Assembly: GCF_008365375.1 (NCBI RefSeq)
Contig: NZ_QOKW01000003.1
Location: 186,001-250,000, forward strand
From: Roseomonas genomospecies 6
GTDB lineage: Bacteria > Pseudomonadota > Alphaproteobacteria > Azospirillales > Azospirillaceae
Length of the DNA: 64,000 nucleotides
Direction of reading: 5' to 3'
Part shown: positions 1-7,384 of the stretch, one piece after another
How positions within the stretch are numbered: position 1 is the first letter of the stretch
Layout: the number at the start of each line of letters is the position of its first letter
Notes under the pieces: generated by a model
Seen by the model: only the letters and a program-made list of their open reading frames with translations
Told to the model about the DNA's origin: nothing
Database searches by the model: none
Translations under genes and position numbers: made by a program

Positions 1-501
1 CATCGCCACCGACTGGACGCCGTTGTTCCTCAACTCCTCCGCGCGCCTGAGGGAGGCGGTGGATTCGATGGATTGCGCCTTGGCGCTGGCCAGCAGGGCC
101 TGCTGCTCGTCGATGCGGGCCTTCAATTGGCGGATGCGCCCGTCGCGGTACGCTTCGGTGCGGTCGCGCAGAGCGGCGGCGCTCGTCGTCGCGTTCGCGA
201 TCTGCGCCTGGATGCGTTCAATCTCGGTGTCGAGCGCACCAGCCACCCGTTCCAGGTCGAACAGGCGGGCGTCGTCCGCGCGGACGTCCGTCAGGCTGCC
301 GAGCGTCTGGCCGCGCTGGACCCGTTCCCCGATGACGCGCGGCTGCAGCGAAAGCTGGCCGTCGATGGGCGCGCGCATCACCGCGACGCGCGCGTTGACG
401 ACCGCATCGGCGCTGACGACGGCGACGCCTTCCGCCAGGACGATGTAGCCGGCCACCCCGGTGAGCGCGAGGCCGGCGGCGAGCTTGAAGAGTTTGCGCA
501 T
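1..501 (-). CDS. HlyD-type periplasmic adaptor / membrane-fusion protein, C-terminally truncated by the window edge
   Basis: The minus strand is open from an ATG at 501 to the window edge (167 codons, no stop). The product begins MRKLFKLAAG with one hydrophobic N-terminal segment (about residues 4-23). A lipoyl/barrel-sandwich-like stretch follows (VMRAPIDGQL...IGERVQRGQTLG, about 41-70), then a long charged alpha-helical region from about residue 78 that is probably the start of the coiled-coil hairpin. This order is typical of HlyD/EmrA or alginate-export type adaptors, which link an inner-membrane exporter or glycosyltransferase to the outer membrane. The distal half and any partner genes lie outside the window, so the substrate is unknown. 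The family call is by domain order and is fairly secure; the subfamily is not. Confidence 0.72.
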   Translation of the reverse strand, partial: MRKLFKLAAGLALTGVAGYIVLAEGVAVVSADAVVNARVAVMRAPIDGQLSLQPRVIGERVQRGQTLGSLTDVRADDARLFDLERVAGALDTEIERIQAQIANATTSAAALRDRTEAYRDGRIRQLKARIDEQQALLASAKAQSIESTASLRRAEELRNNGVQSVAM

Positions 502-885
502 GGCGGGAACTGCCCTTAAGGCGATTAAAAGCACTCCGAAATTGATGCATGGCGGTTGCTAAAATTGCGTTATCGGCCGTGCCCGACAGGCCCACGAAGA
601 GGTTGCCGGAGTCGCGCCGCGACCGCATTATGTGGGACGGTTCAACAAACGCGGAGCGCCTCCGGCGGCTGGCCGGGGACACGATGAACGACTTTTCGAG
701 CGGCCAACGCTGGCCGCAGGGTGCCCGGGCCTTCCGGACGTCCTGCGGCGTCCTTTCGCAGCCCGTCCAGGGCGGCATTCCAGACGCAGAACGGCGGCCG
801 ACCGCGACATGGGGGCCAAGGCCGCCGTGCCGGCGGTTCCGAAGCCACCGCTGCCGTTCGTCCCTTTTGTCTGGAAGCGCCCATC
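502..885. other. Intergenic region upstream of the CorC-type gene; no gene recognised
   Basis: This 384-bp stretch separates the divergent HlyD-type and CorC-type genes and should hold both promoters. The part near 520-570 is relatively AT-rich. From about 650 to 880 it is very GC-rich with several short self-complementary stretches, so the CorC-type mRNA could have a structured leader. I cannot match it to a known riboswitch, and the short open frames here lack ribosome binding sites and credible products. Confidence 0.4.
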
Positions 886-2196
886 ATGCTGTATTTTGAG
901 ATTGGCATCGTCGTCGCGCTGACGCTTCTGAACGGCGTGTTCTCGATGTCCGAACTCGCCGTCGTCTCGTCGCGCAAGGCGCGGCTCCAGACCATGGCCG
1001 ACGCCGGCAACCGGGGCGCCCGCGCCGCTCTGCGGCTGATCGACGACCCCGGCCGCTTCCTCAGCACCGTGCAGATCGGCATCACGCTGGTGGGCGTCGT
1101 GGCGGGCGCCTATGGCGGCGCCACGCTCGGCGACCGGTTCGGGGTCTGGCTCGACACCATACCGGCGCTGACCGGGTACGGGCGGGCGATCGGCGTCGCG
1201 ACGGTGCTCGTGGGCATCACCTACCTGTCCATCGTGCTGGGGGAGCTCATCCCCAAGCGGATCGCGCTGAAGAGCCCGGAGCGCGTCGCGTCCCTCGTGG
1301 CCCCGCTGATGCGCATGCTCTCACGGGTCGCAGCCCCCATGGTCTGGCTGCTCGGCGCCTCCACCGATCTGGTGCTCCGCCTGCTCGGCCTGCATGGCGA
1401 GCGCGAGGAGACGATCACCGAGGAGGAGGTGCGCTCGATGATCTCGGAGGGCACGCAGGCGGGGGTCTTCGCTCCGGCGGAGAAGGAGATGATCGACGGC
1501 GTGCTGCGGCTTGCCGACCGCAGCGTGCGGTCGATCATGACGCCGCGCCCGGACGTCCTCTGGCTCGACCTCGGCGATCCGCAGGATCTTCTGCTCGCCG
1601 AGATCAAGTCCGGGTCCCATTCGCGCTACCCGGTCTGCCGCGGCGAGCTGGACGAGCTGGTCGGTGTGGTCCACACCCGCGACCTGCTCGACGACGCGGT
1701 CCACGGGCGCCCCTTCGACCTCGCGGCGAGCGCCACGAAGCCGCTGGTGGTGCATGACGGAACGCCCATCCTGAAGCTGCTGGACCTCATGAAGACGTCC
1801 GGACACCACCTCGCGATCGTGGTGGACGAGTATGGCAGCATCGAGGGGGTGGTCACGCTCACCGACATCCTGGAGACCATCGCCGGCGACCTGCCTGAGG
1901 CCGGGGAGGCGGTGGAGCATGCCGCGGTCCGGCGCGAGGACGGGTCGTGGCTCGTGGAAGGCTGGATGCCGGTGGACGAGTTCGAGGACACCATCGGCCT
2001 GCGCGGTCTGCGCGGAACCGGCGACTTCCACACGGTGGCTGGTCTGGTGCTGCATCACCTGGGCCATGTCCCGGTGGCCGGCGAGGCGTTCGAATGGGAC
2101 GGCGTCCGCGTGGAGGTCGTGGACATGGACGGCCGCCGGATCGACAAGGTGCTGGTCGTTCCCCGCCTCGATCACCCGGCCCCGGCGGACGAGTGA
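886..2196 (+). CDS. HlyC/CorC-family transporter (DUF21-CBS-CorC_HlyC), 'hemolysin family protein'
   Basis: Inner-membrane protein of 436 aa from the ATG at 886 (MLYFEIGIVV), preceded by a GGAA ribosome binding site. The frame is open further upstream, but that extension is Arg/Pro-rich and lacks the membrane segment expected at the N-terminus. Domain order: DUF21 with about four membrane segments (residues 1-180, including GVFSMSELAVVSSRK), a pair of CBS domains (about 205-330; SIMTPRPDVLWLD and HLAIVVDEYGSIEGVVTLTDILE), and a C-terminal CorC_HlyC FAD-binding-like domain. Family members are linked to Mg2+/Co2+ efflux or cation homeostasis. The name 'hemolysin' is historical and haemolysis is not implied. 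The transported ion cannot be decided from sequence. Confidence 0.9.
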   Translation: MLYFEIGIVVALTLLNGVFSMSELAVVSSRKARLQTMADAGNRGARAALRLIDDPGRFLSTVQIGITLVGVVAGAYGGATLGDRFGVWLDTIPALTGYGRAIGVATVLVGITYLSIVLGELIPKRIALKSPERVASLVAPLMRMLSRVAAPMVWLLGASTDLVLRLLGLHGEREETITEEEVRSMISEGTQAGVFAPAEKEMIDGVLRLADRSVRSIMTPRPDVLWLDLGDPQDLLLAEIKSGSHSRYPVCRGELDELVGVVHTRDLLDDAVHGRPFDLAASATKPLVVHDGTPILKLLDLMKTSGHHLAIVVDEYGSIEGVVTLTDILETIAGDLPEAGEAVEHAAVRREDGSWLVEGWMPVDEFEDTIGLRGLRGTGDFHTVAGLVLHHLGHVPVAGEAFEWDGVRVEVVDMDGRRIDKVLVVPRLDHPAPADE

Positions 2197-2224
2197 CCGG
2201 CCCCGCCTGCCTCAGCCGCCGGCG

Positions 2225-2944
2225 TCAACCGGCGGCGGGGTAGGGACGCGCCCCGAAAATGGCCGTGCCGACCCGCACATGGGTGGCGCCGAAGCGGATC
2301 GCGGTCTCGTAGTCTCCGCTCATCCCCATGCTGACCTCCGGCAGGCCGGCGCGGCGGGCCATGTCGGCGAGCAGGGCGAAATGCATCGCCGGCTCCTCGT
2401 CCACCGGCGGGATGCACATCAGCCCGGTCACCGGCAGGTTCCAGGTGCCGCGGCAGGCGGCCAGGAAGGCTTCCAACTCCGCCGGGGGAATGCCGGCCTT
2501 CTGGGGTTCCTCGCCCGTGTTGACCTCGATCAGGCAGCGCGGGCGGCGCCCGCTGCGCGCCATCTCGTCGGCCAGGGCCTCGGCCAGCTTGGGCCGGTCC
2601 ACCGTCTGGATCACGTCGAACAGGGCAACCGCGTCCTTGACCTTGTTGGTCTGGAGCGGACCGATCAGGTGCAGTTCCAGATCCGGAAAGCGGTCGCGCA
2701 GAGCGGGGAACTTCGCCTTGGCTTCCTGAACGCGGTTTTCGCCGAAGACGCGCTGGCCGGCGGCCAGGGCCTCCTCCACCGCTTCCGCCGGATGGGTCTT
2801 GGAAACGGCGACCAGCGTCACCGCGCCGGGGTCGCGCCCGCCCGCGGTGCAGCTTTCCAGGATCGCGCGGCGCACCGCCTCCAGCCGGGCCGTGACGGTA
2901 TCGTTTGGCGCGCCGGGCGTCGTATCGGTGTGCGAAGCGGACAT
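2225..2944 (-). CDS. YggS-family pyridoxal phosphate homeostasis protein (PLPBP)
   Basis: Cytoplasmic PLP-binding protein of 239 aa, the normal family length. It starts at MSASHTDTTP with a strong GGGGGAG ribosome binding site; the open frame runs further upstream but has no better start. The PLP lysine is predicted at K49 in VTLVAVSKTHP. Further family signatures are FGENRVQEAKAK, LHLIGPLQTNKVK, the EVNTGEEPQKAG strand and the phosphate-binding SMGMSGDYETAI with a C-terminal GTAIFG. The fold is an alanine-racemase-like TIM barrel with no known catalytic reaction; it buffers PLP and affects amino-acid and keto-acid pools. It is transcribed away from the exported-protein gene at 3056. Confidence 0.93.
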   Translation of the reverse strand: MSASHTDTTPGAPNDTVTARLEAVRRAILESCTAGGRDPGAVTLVAVSKTHPAEAVEEALAAGQRVFGENRVQEAKAKFPALRDRFPDLELHLIGPLQTNKVKDAVALFDVIQTVDRPKLAEALADEMARSGRRPRCLIEVNTGEEPQKAGIPPAELEAFLAACRGTWNLPVTGLMCIPPVDEEPAMHFALLADMARRAGLPEVSMGMSGDYETAIRFGATHVRVGTAIFGARPYPAAG

Positions 2945-3055
2945 GCCGGTTCTCCCCCTTCTGCGGCTCCCTCTGCGGTGCCTGCCTGTACAGGAACCGG
3001 AGGGCGTGGTAACGGACGGGCCGACGAAACGCAAGCACCCCGAGGAGAACACGGC

Positions 3056-3568
3056 ATGCGTGGTTGGATGCGTCCTCTGATCCTGTCGGCGCTGATTTTG
3101 GGGGCCGCGCCGTTCGTGGGCGGCGGCGCCTTCGCTCAAAACGCCGGAAAGGCCGCCCCGGCTCCCGCCAAGGAAGCCCCGAAGACGGCGGCGGGTTCGG
3201 CCATCGCCCAGGCGCCCTTCGCCGAACAGCCGTTCCCGCTGCAGGACGACGGCACCTACAAGGAGTTCATGACCGCCACCGCCGCCGACATCAACCGGCG
3301 CTGCACCAAGCTGGAAAGCTACGGCTGGGAGTTCAAGAAGGGCGACGACGCCCGCCGGGACCAGATCCTGGATTCCACCCTGGGTGGCTTCCGCAAGGCC
3401 GGCTGGAAGATGGGTGAGGTGAAGGTCAAGAGCATCCGCGATCCGGGCACCACCGTCTACACGGCGGAAAAGGCCAAGCATCGCCTGCTGGCCGTCTGGA
3501 CCCCGATGGAGGATGCGGCGATCCTTCTGCTGTGCGAGACCGAAGCGGCGCAGGCAACCAAGAAGTAG
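3056..3568 (+). CDS. Small exported protein of unknown function
   Basis: 170 aa from the ATG at 3056, with a GAGGAG ribosome binding site nine bases upstream. A second in-frame ATG lies at 3068. A signal peptide is clear (MRPLILSALILGAAPF...GGGAFAQN; cleavage probably after AFA). A low-complexity Ala/Pro/Lys linker follows, then a compact domain from about residue 60 (DGTYKEFMTATAADINRRC...LCETEAA) with a pair of Cys residues, about 80 residues apart, that could form a disulfide in the periplasm. I do not recognise the family. The gene stands alone between the divergent PLP-protein gene and the convergent porin gene, sharing a terminator hairpin with the latter. Confidence 0.78.
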   Translation: MRGWMRPLILSALILGAAPFVGGGAFAQNAGKAAPAPAKEAPKTAAGSAIAQAPFAEQPFPLQDDGTYKEFMTATAADINRRCTKLESYGWEFKKGDDARRDQILDSTLGGFRKAGWKMGEVKVKSIRDPGTTVYTAEKAKHRLLAVWTPMEDAAILLLCETEAAQATKK

Positions 3569-3611
3569 GACCGCTCGCATCCCGGCTGTCCAAAGCCGGT
3601 CGCCCAAAGGA

Positions 3612-3643
3612 AAACGGCGGCGGATGGGTATCCGCCGCCGTTT
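3612..3643. terminator. Bidirectional terminator hairpin between exported protein and porin 1
   Basis: Perfect 14-bp inverted repeat AAACGGCGGCGGAT / ATCCGCCGCCGTTT with a 4-nt loop (GGGT). It lies 43 bp after the stop of the plus-strand exported-protein gene and 24 bp past the minus-strand porin stop. The A/T ends of the stem give a short U-run in either direction, so it can serve both convergent genes. Confidence 0.75.
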
Positions 3644-3667
3644 CCGTCAGAGGTGCCGCAAGGCCGA

Positions 3668-4825
3668 TCAGAAGGCCAGACGGGTGTCGATCATGATGAT
3701 GTGCGCGCGGTCGTCGGGGTTGATGCCGCCGTTGTCCACCGTCGACAGCTTCGAGTCGAGGTCGAGGTAGCTGTACTCCAGGCCCGTGGTCAGGCCGGGC
3801 GCGATGGTGTAGGTCACGCCGGCCTGGTACAGCTCGGCCTTGACCGGGGCCACGAGGCCGGTGTTCGGGCTGGTGCCGTTGGAGCACGACTGCGAGTAGT
3901 TGGCGGCCAGGATGAACGGGCCGGTGCCGTACTGGGCGCCGATGATCCAGATGTCCTGCTTTTCCTTCACGGTCAGCGACTTGTCGTAGCCGCTGTCGCC
4001 GCTGTAGGCGTAGCTGCCGCCGATCTTGAAGCCGCCGTAGCCGACGTTCAGGCCGGCATGAACGGAGCTGAGCTCCTCGAAGCGGCTCGCGGCGGCGCCA
4101 GTGCCGACATCGACCGCATCGCCGAACTGATAGAAGGCGCTGGCCGCGACGCTGAAGCCGCCGAACTCGTTGGTGTAGGTGCCGCCGACTTCGACCACGT
4201 CCTGGAAGCCGCCGTTGTCCTGTCGGCGGTTGATCGAGGTGTGCGAGTCGCCCGTGCGCGGCGTGTAGGAGATGCCGCCCTGGATGCCGGCGAAGGTCGG
4301 GGTCAGGTAGATGATCTTGGTGCCCACGTCGCCCGACGCGAAGGCACGGAAGTTGTTGGTGGTGGTCGGCAGCAGCGAGTAGGTCTGCGAGCCGCCCAGG
4401 AACTCCACCGTGTTGTTGTCCGGACCGCCGGCGATGCCTTCGACGTTCGGGCCGATGATGCCGAACTCATCCGAAAGGCCGTTGATCGTGCCGCCCTGCA
4501 GGGTGCCGAAGCCGCTGTTCACGAAGATGAAGGCACGGTCGGCGTCCATCGTACGGACGTTGTTGAGGCCGTTGGCGGCGCGCATACGGACACGGCCGCC
4601 ATACTCCAGGCCGTTGTCGGCCGTGGCGACGGGCGTGACGGTCACGCGGAAGCGGTTGGCGAACTCCGTGGAGCGGGTGCCTTCGTCACGGTCCTGCTCG
4701 ACATAAGCGCCCTGGAAGAAAGCGTCGCCACCGATCTTGACCTCGAACTTGGTCTGGGCGGAAGCCACGCCGCTGCAGGCGATGATCGCGACGGCTGCGC
4801 AGCCCGTAACAAGAGAACGCTTCAT
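3668..4825 (-). CDS. Outer-membrane porin, alphaproteobacterial type (porin 1)
   Basis: 385 aa from the ATG at 4825 (MKRSLVTGCAAVAIIACSGVASAQ), which gives a typical signal peptide. An upstream in-frame start would add a non-signal extension. The mature protein begins TKFEVKIGGDAFFQGAYVEQ and consists of alternating beta-strand segments ending ...HIIMIDTRLAF, the terminal Phe recognised by the BAM complex. The 'DNGLEYGGRVRMRA' and 'RTMDADRAFIF' stretches are shared with the next gene, showing paralogy. General diffusion porins of this type form trimers. Two Cys are present, in QSCSNG of the mature protein and in the signal. It is not overlapping its neighbours and is likely expressed from its own promoter in the AT-rich gap upstream. 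Confidence 0.9.
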   Translation of the reverse strand: MKRSLVTGCAAVAIIACSGVASAQTKFEVKIGGDAFFQGAYVEQDRDEGTRSTEFANRFRVTVTPVATADNGLEYGGRVRMRAANGLNNVRTMDADRAFIFVNSGFGTLQGGTINGLSDEFGIIGPNVEGIAGGPDNNTVEFLGGSQTYSLLPTTTNNFRAFASGDVGTKIIYLTPTFAGIQGGISYTPRTGDSHTSINRRQDNGGFQDVVEVGGTYTNEFGGFSVAASAFYQFGDAVDVGTGAAASRFEELSSVHAGLNVGYGGFKIGGSYAYSGDSGYDKSLTVKEKQDIWIIGAQYGTGPFILAANYSQSCSNGTSPNTGLVAPVKAELYQAGVTYTIAPGLTTGLEYSYLDLDSKLSTVDNGGINPDDRAHIIMIDTRLAF

Positions 4826-5163
4826 TGATGGTCCATCCTTCTGGCGGGCCTCGAAAGAGAATGAGGCCGCGCGGTTGTGCTTCCCATCAATGACTAAGCC
4901 ATCCGTTCGCCGACGCAGCAAGAGCGATTCCACGAGGATCAATATGCGGTTGTAACACAGTTGCCATTAAGACACAGGTATAAGTGTATGCAATCAAACG
5001 GTTTTTCCCGTTTGCCGTAAATATAGCACACCCGCTGTTCAGATTTTGGGCGCGTTGAACAATCTTTGCGCAGAGAAAATGCGGTCCAGGACGACGGAGC
5101 GCAGCGCGGAGGGCGCCGGACACCCGAGACGCAGCGGACGAAGAAATTGCAGGCAAAGAAAAA
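4826..5163 (-). promoter_or_regulatory. AT-rich upstream region of porin 1 with an inverted repeat
   Basis: The gap between the two porin genes is markedly AT-rich around 4930-5080, unlike the rest of the window, and must carry the porin 1 promoter on the minus strand. An inverted repeat AAACGG-N6-CCGTTT lies at 4996-5013, about 170 bp upstream of the start codon, and could be an operator. I could not fix a convincing -35/-10 pair. Short open frames here look spurious. Confidence 0.4.
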
Positions 5164-5187
5164 GGGCGGTGGCCGAAGCCACCGCCC
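5164..5187 (-). terminator. Intrinsic terminator of porin 2
   Basis: On the minus strand, a perfect 10-bp GC-rich stem (GGGCGGTGGC / GCCACCGCCC) with a 4-nt loop is followed by a TTTTTCTTT run. It starts 25 bp beyond the porin 2 stop codon. This is a classic Rho-independent terminator. Confidence 0.9.
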
Positions 5188-5212
5188 CTTCTCATCCACG
5201 GGAAACCGCAGA

Positions 5213-6385
5213 TTAGAACGCCAGAACCGTGCGGAGCAGAACGACGTGACCGTCGTTGTCCAGGTCCAGAGCGGCGGTGCTCAGGTCGCTGTCGGCCTTG
5301 AAGTAGTCGTACTGAGCCTGCAGGGTCAGGCCCGGAGCGACGGTGTAGCCGGCGCCCACTTCGTAGACTTCCAGGGTGCGGTCGCCAGCGGTGTAGAGGC
5401 TGCCGGCGTCCTTGCCGTTCTTGTAGTTGGCGCCGACGACGATCGGGCCGGCGGTGTACTGAGCGCCGACAACCCAGAGGCGGCTCTTCTCGTTGTCCGA
5501 GGTCGCGGTCTGGATCTGGCCCGACTCACCGAAGTCGGTGTACGAACCGCCGAGCGTGAAGCCGGCGTAGCCAACCTGGGCGCCAACCTGCCAGGCGTTC
5601 AGGTCCTCGACGCTGGCGCCGACCGTGGTCGTGCCGGCGGCGTTGCCCCAGTAGTAGCCAGCGCTGGCCTTCAGCGAAACGCCGCCGAAGGTGTTGCTGT
5701 AGTTGGCGCCGACTTCGACGAGGTCCTCGAACGTGGTCGAGAAGCCGCGGCCGGTGGCGGTGACCGGGGTCAGGTCGGCGCGGTTGACCGAAGCGTGCGA
5801 GTCGTCGTTGCGCGGGGTGTAGCTGGCGCCCACCTGCAGGCCGGCGAAGCGCGGCGAGAAGTACACGATCTTGGTCGCGTTGTTCTCGACGACCAGCGAC
5901 TGGTTCAGGATCGAACCGTTCAGGCCGGCGAGGCCGCCGGCGATGTCGGTGGTCTGGCCGATCCAGGCCGCGACGCCGTCATAGATGCCGAGCTGCAGGT
6001 AATCCTGCGGGGCCGTGACGTAGGTGGCGTCGTTGAAGGAGTTGGTCACGCCCATCTGGACCTGACCGAACGCGCCCTGGGCGAAGATGTAGCCGCGGTC
6101 GGCGTCCATCGTGCGGGCGTTGCCGGCGCCGCTGTTGGCGCGCATACGGATGCGGCCGCCGTACTCCAGGCCGTTGTCGGCCTTGGCGGTCGGGGTCACG
6201 ATGACGCGGAAGCGGTTGCGGAAGTCAACCGAACGGGCGCCCTGATCGCGGTCCTCGTTGACGTAGCCGCCTTCGAAGTAGGCGTCGCCGCCGACCTTGA
6301 CTTCAAACTTGGCCTGAGCGTTGGCAGCGCCGGCACCCAGAGCCAGAGCGGCAGCGGCGCAGCCCGCGAGCAGATAACGGTTCAT
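5213..6385 (-). CDS. Outer-membrane porin, alphaproteobacterial type (porin 2)
   Basis: 390 aa from the ATG at 6385, with a strong GGAGG ribosome binding site in the leader. The signal peptide is MNRYLLAGCAAAALALGAG...ANA. The mature chain starts QAKFEVKVGGDAYFEGGYVNEDRD and ends in ...HVVLLRTVLAF with the C-terminal Phe typical of BAM substrates. It is a close paralogue of the neighbouring porin, sharing the N-terminal strands and 'DNGLEYGGRIRMRA' and 'ARTMDADRGYIF', but differing in the loop regions. Codon use is extremely biased to C/G-ending codons with long runs of the same choice, suggesting high expression. It has its own terminator, so the two porins are probably separately transcribed. 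Confidence 0.92.
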   Translation of the reverse strand: MNRYLLAGCAAAALALGAGAANAQAKFEVKVGGDAYFEGGYVNEDRDQGARSVDFRNRFRVIVTPTAKADNGLEYGGRIRMRANSGAGNARTMDADRGYIFAQGAFGQVQMGVTNSFNDATYVTAPQDYLQLGIYDGVAAWIGQTTDIAGGLAGLNGSILNQSLVVENNATKIVYFSPRFAGLQVGASYTPRNDDSHASVNRADLTPVTATGRGFSTTFEDLVEVGANYSNTFGGVSLKASAGYYWGNAAGTTTVGASVEDLNAWQVGAQVGYAGFTLGGSYTDFGESGQIQTATSDNEKSRLWVVGAQYTAGPIVVGANYKNGKDAGSLYTAGDRTLEVYEVGAGYTVAPGLTLQAQYDYFKADSDLSTAALDLDNDGHVVLLRTVLAF

Positions 6386-6417
6386 GATTGTTGCCTCCAT
6401 CCTGGCAGCAGAATTTT

Positions 6418-6440
6418 CAGCCAGGTTAACGTCCTGGCTG
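6418..6440 (-). promoter_or_regulatory. Hairpin in the porin 2 leader
   Basis: Perfect 8-bp inverted repeat CAGCCAGG / CCTGGCTG around a 7-nt loop (TTAACGT on the plus strand). It ends 33 bp upstream of the porin 2 start codon, just before the ribosome binding site. It could be an mRNA-stabilising leader hairpin or an operator. The rest of 6386-6729 holds no recognisable gene and must contain the promoters of porin 2 and of the divergent DUF3576 gene. Confidence 0.45.
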
Positions 6441-6729
6441 GCTATGTCGTACGCAGATGCACCGACGCCAGCAAGCCGGAAATCGAAAAGTTGCAGCAAT
6501 GAAGGAACAGTGTGTCCGACGGATCACACCCGGGTCCCGTGCCATGGCCGTGATTCCGCCCTGCCGCCGGACCCGTACAGAGGCCCGCGTTGCCCGCGCC
6601 GGACACAGCGAAGGCACAGGCTGCGCCCCGCATCGCCTGTTGCCGCGGGCGGCCTTTTATGGTCTTTTCACCCGCATCCGCCGCGGTATCGTGCGCGGTA
6701 CCCCGAATTTTTTGATCCAGGTTCCGACC

Positions 6730-7269
6730 ATGCGCCGTTCCCGTGTCCTTCGCCTTGCCCCCGTCGCGCTCGTGGCGTCGCTCGCCGTGGCCGGCTGCTC
6801 CAGCTGGGGCGGCCAGACGGAAACCGTCGATGAGCAGATCAAGAAGGAATACAAGTTCGGCAGCCTTCTCGGCACCGACGGCGGATTCAGCCTGTTCGGA
6901 AAGAACAAGCGCAACGGCGCGGACCAGGGCGATCCCAACGGCATCGGCGTCAACAGCTTCCTGTGGCGCGCCTCGCTGGATACGCTGTCCTTCATGCCGA
7001 TCGTGTCCGCCGACCCCTTCGGCGGCGTCATCCTGACCGACTGGTACACGCCGCCGGACACCCCGAACGAGCGTTTCAAGGTCAACCTCTACATCATGGA
7101 CCGCCAGCTCCGCGCCGACGGCGTGCGGGTGTCGGTGTTCAAGCAGGCGCGCGCCGGGTCGGACTGGCGCGACAGCTCGGTCGGGCCGGAGACGGCGACG
7201 ACCCTGGAGGACGCGGTGCTGACCCGCGCCCGCCAGCTCCGCGTCGCCCAGCAGGCCGCGGCGCGCTGA
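6730..7269 (+). CDS. DUF3576 family lipoprotein
   Basis: 179 aa beginning [20 protein letters not shown], with a lipobox (AVAGC, lipidation Cys23), so it should be anchored to the outer or inner membrane facing the periplasm. The body ([39 protein letters not shown]...[24 protein letters not shown]) matches the DUF3576 family, which is common in alphaproteobacteria. Its position directly before leuS and lptE, as remembered for related genomes, hints at an envelope-assembly role, but none is established. The start at 6730 is chosen because the signal sequence begins there. Confidence 0.85.
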   Translation: MRRSRVLRLAPVALVASLAVAGCSSWGGQTETVDEQIKKEYKFGSLLGTDGGFSLFGKNKRNGADQGDPNGIGVNSFLWRASLDTLSFMPIVSADPFGGVILTDWYTPPDTPNERFKVNLYIMDRQLRADGVRVSVFKQARAGSDWRDSSVGPETATTLEDAVLTRARQLRVAQQAAAR

Positions 7270-7384
7270 GCACGGGCGCCGTCCGGGCGGGACCGGGCGA
7301 CGGATTCGATCCGCCGCCTGTCGTTCCGCCGATGGCGCCTTACTTCATGAGTCCCCCGAAATCCACCGAACGGCGTCTGCGGTC

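Noticed and set aside
502-885. Metal-sensing riboswitch upstream of the CorC-type gene
   Set aside because: GC-rich foldable sequence is present, but I could not match the conserved core of any known class.
3653-4828. 391-codon frame opposite porin 1 (and a similar one opposite porin 2)
   Set aside because: Composition is Val/Ala/Gly/Arg-rich with no motif; produced by the strong codon bias of the porin genes.
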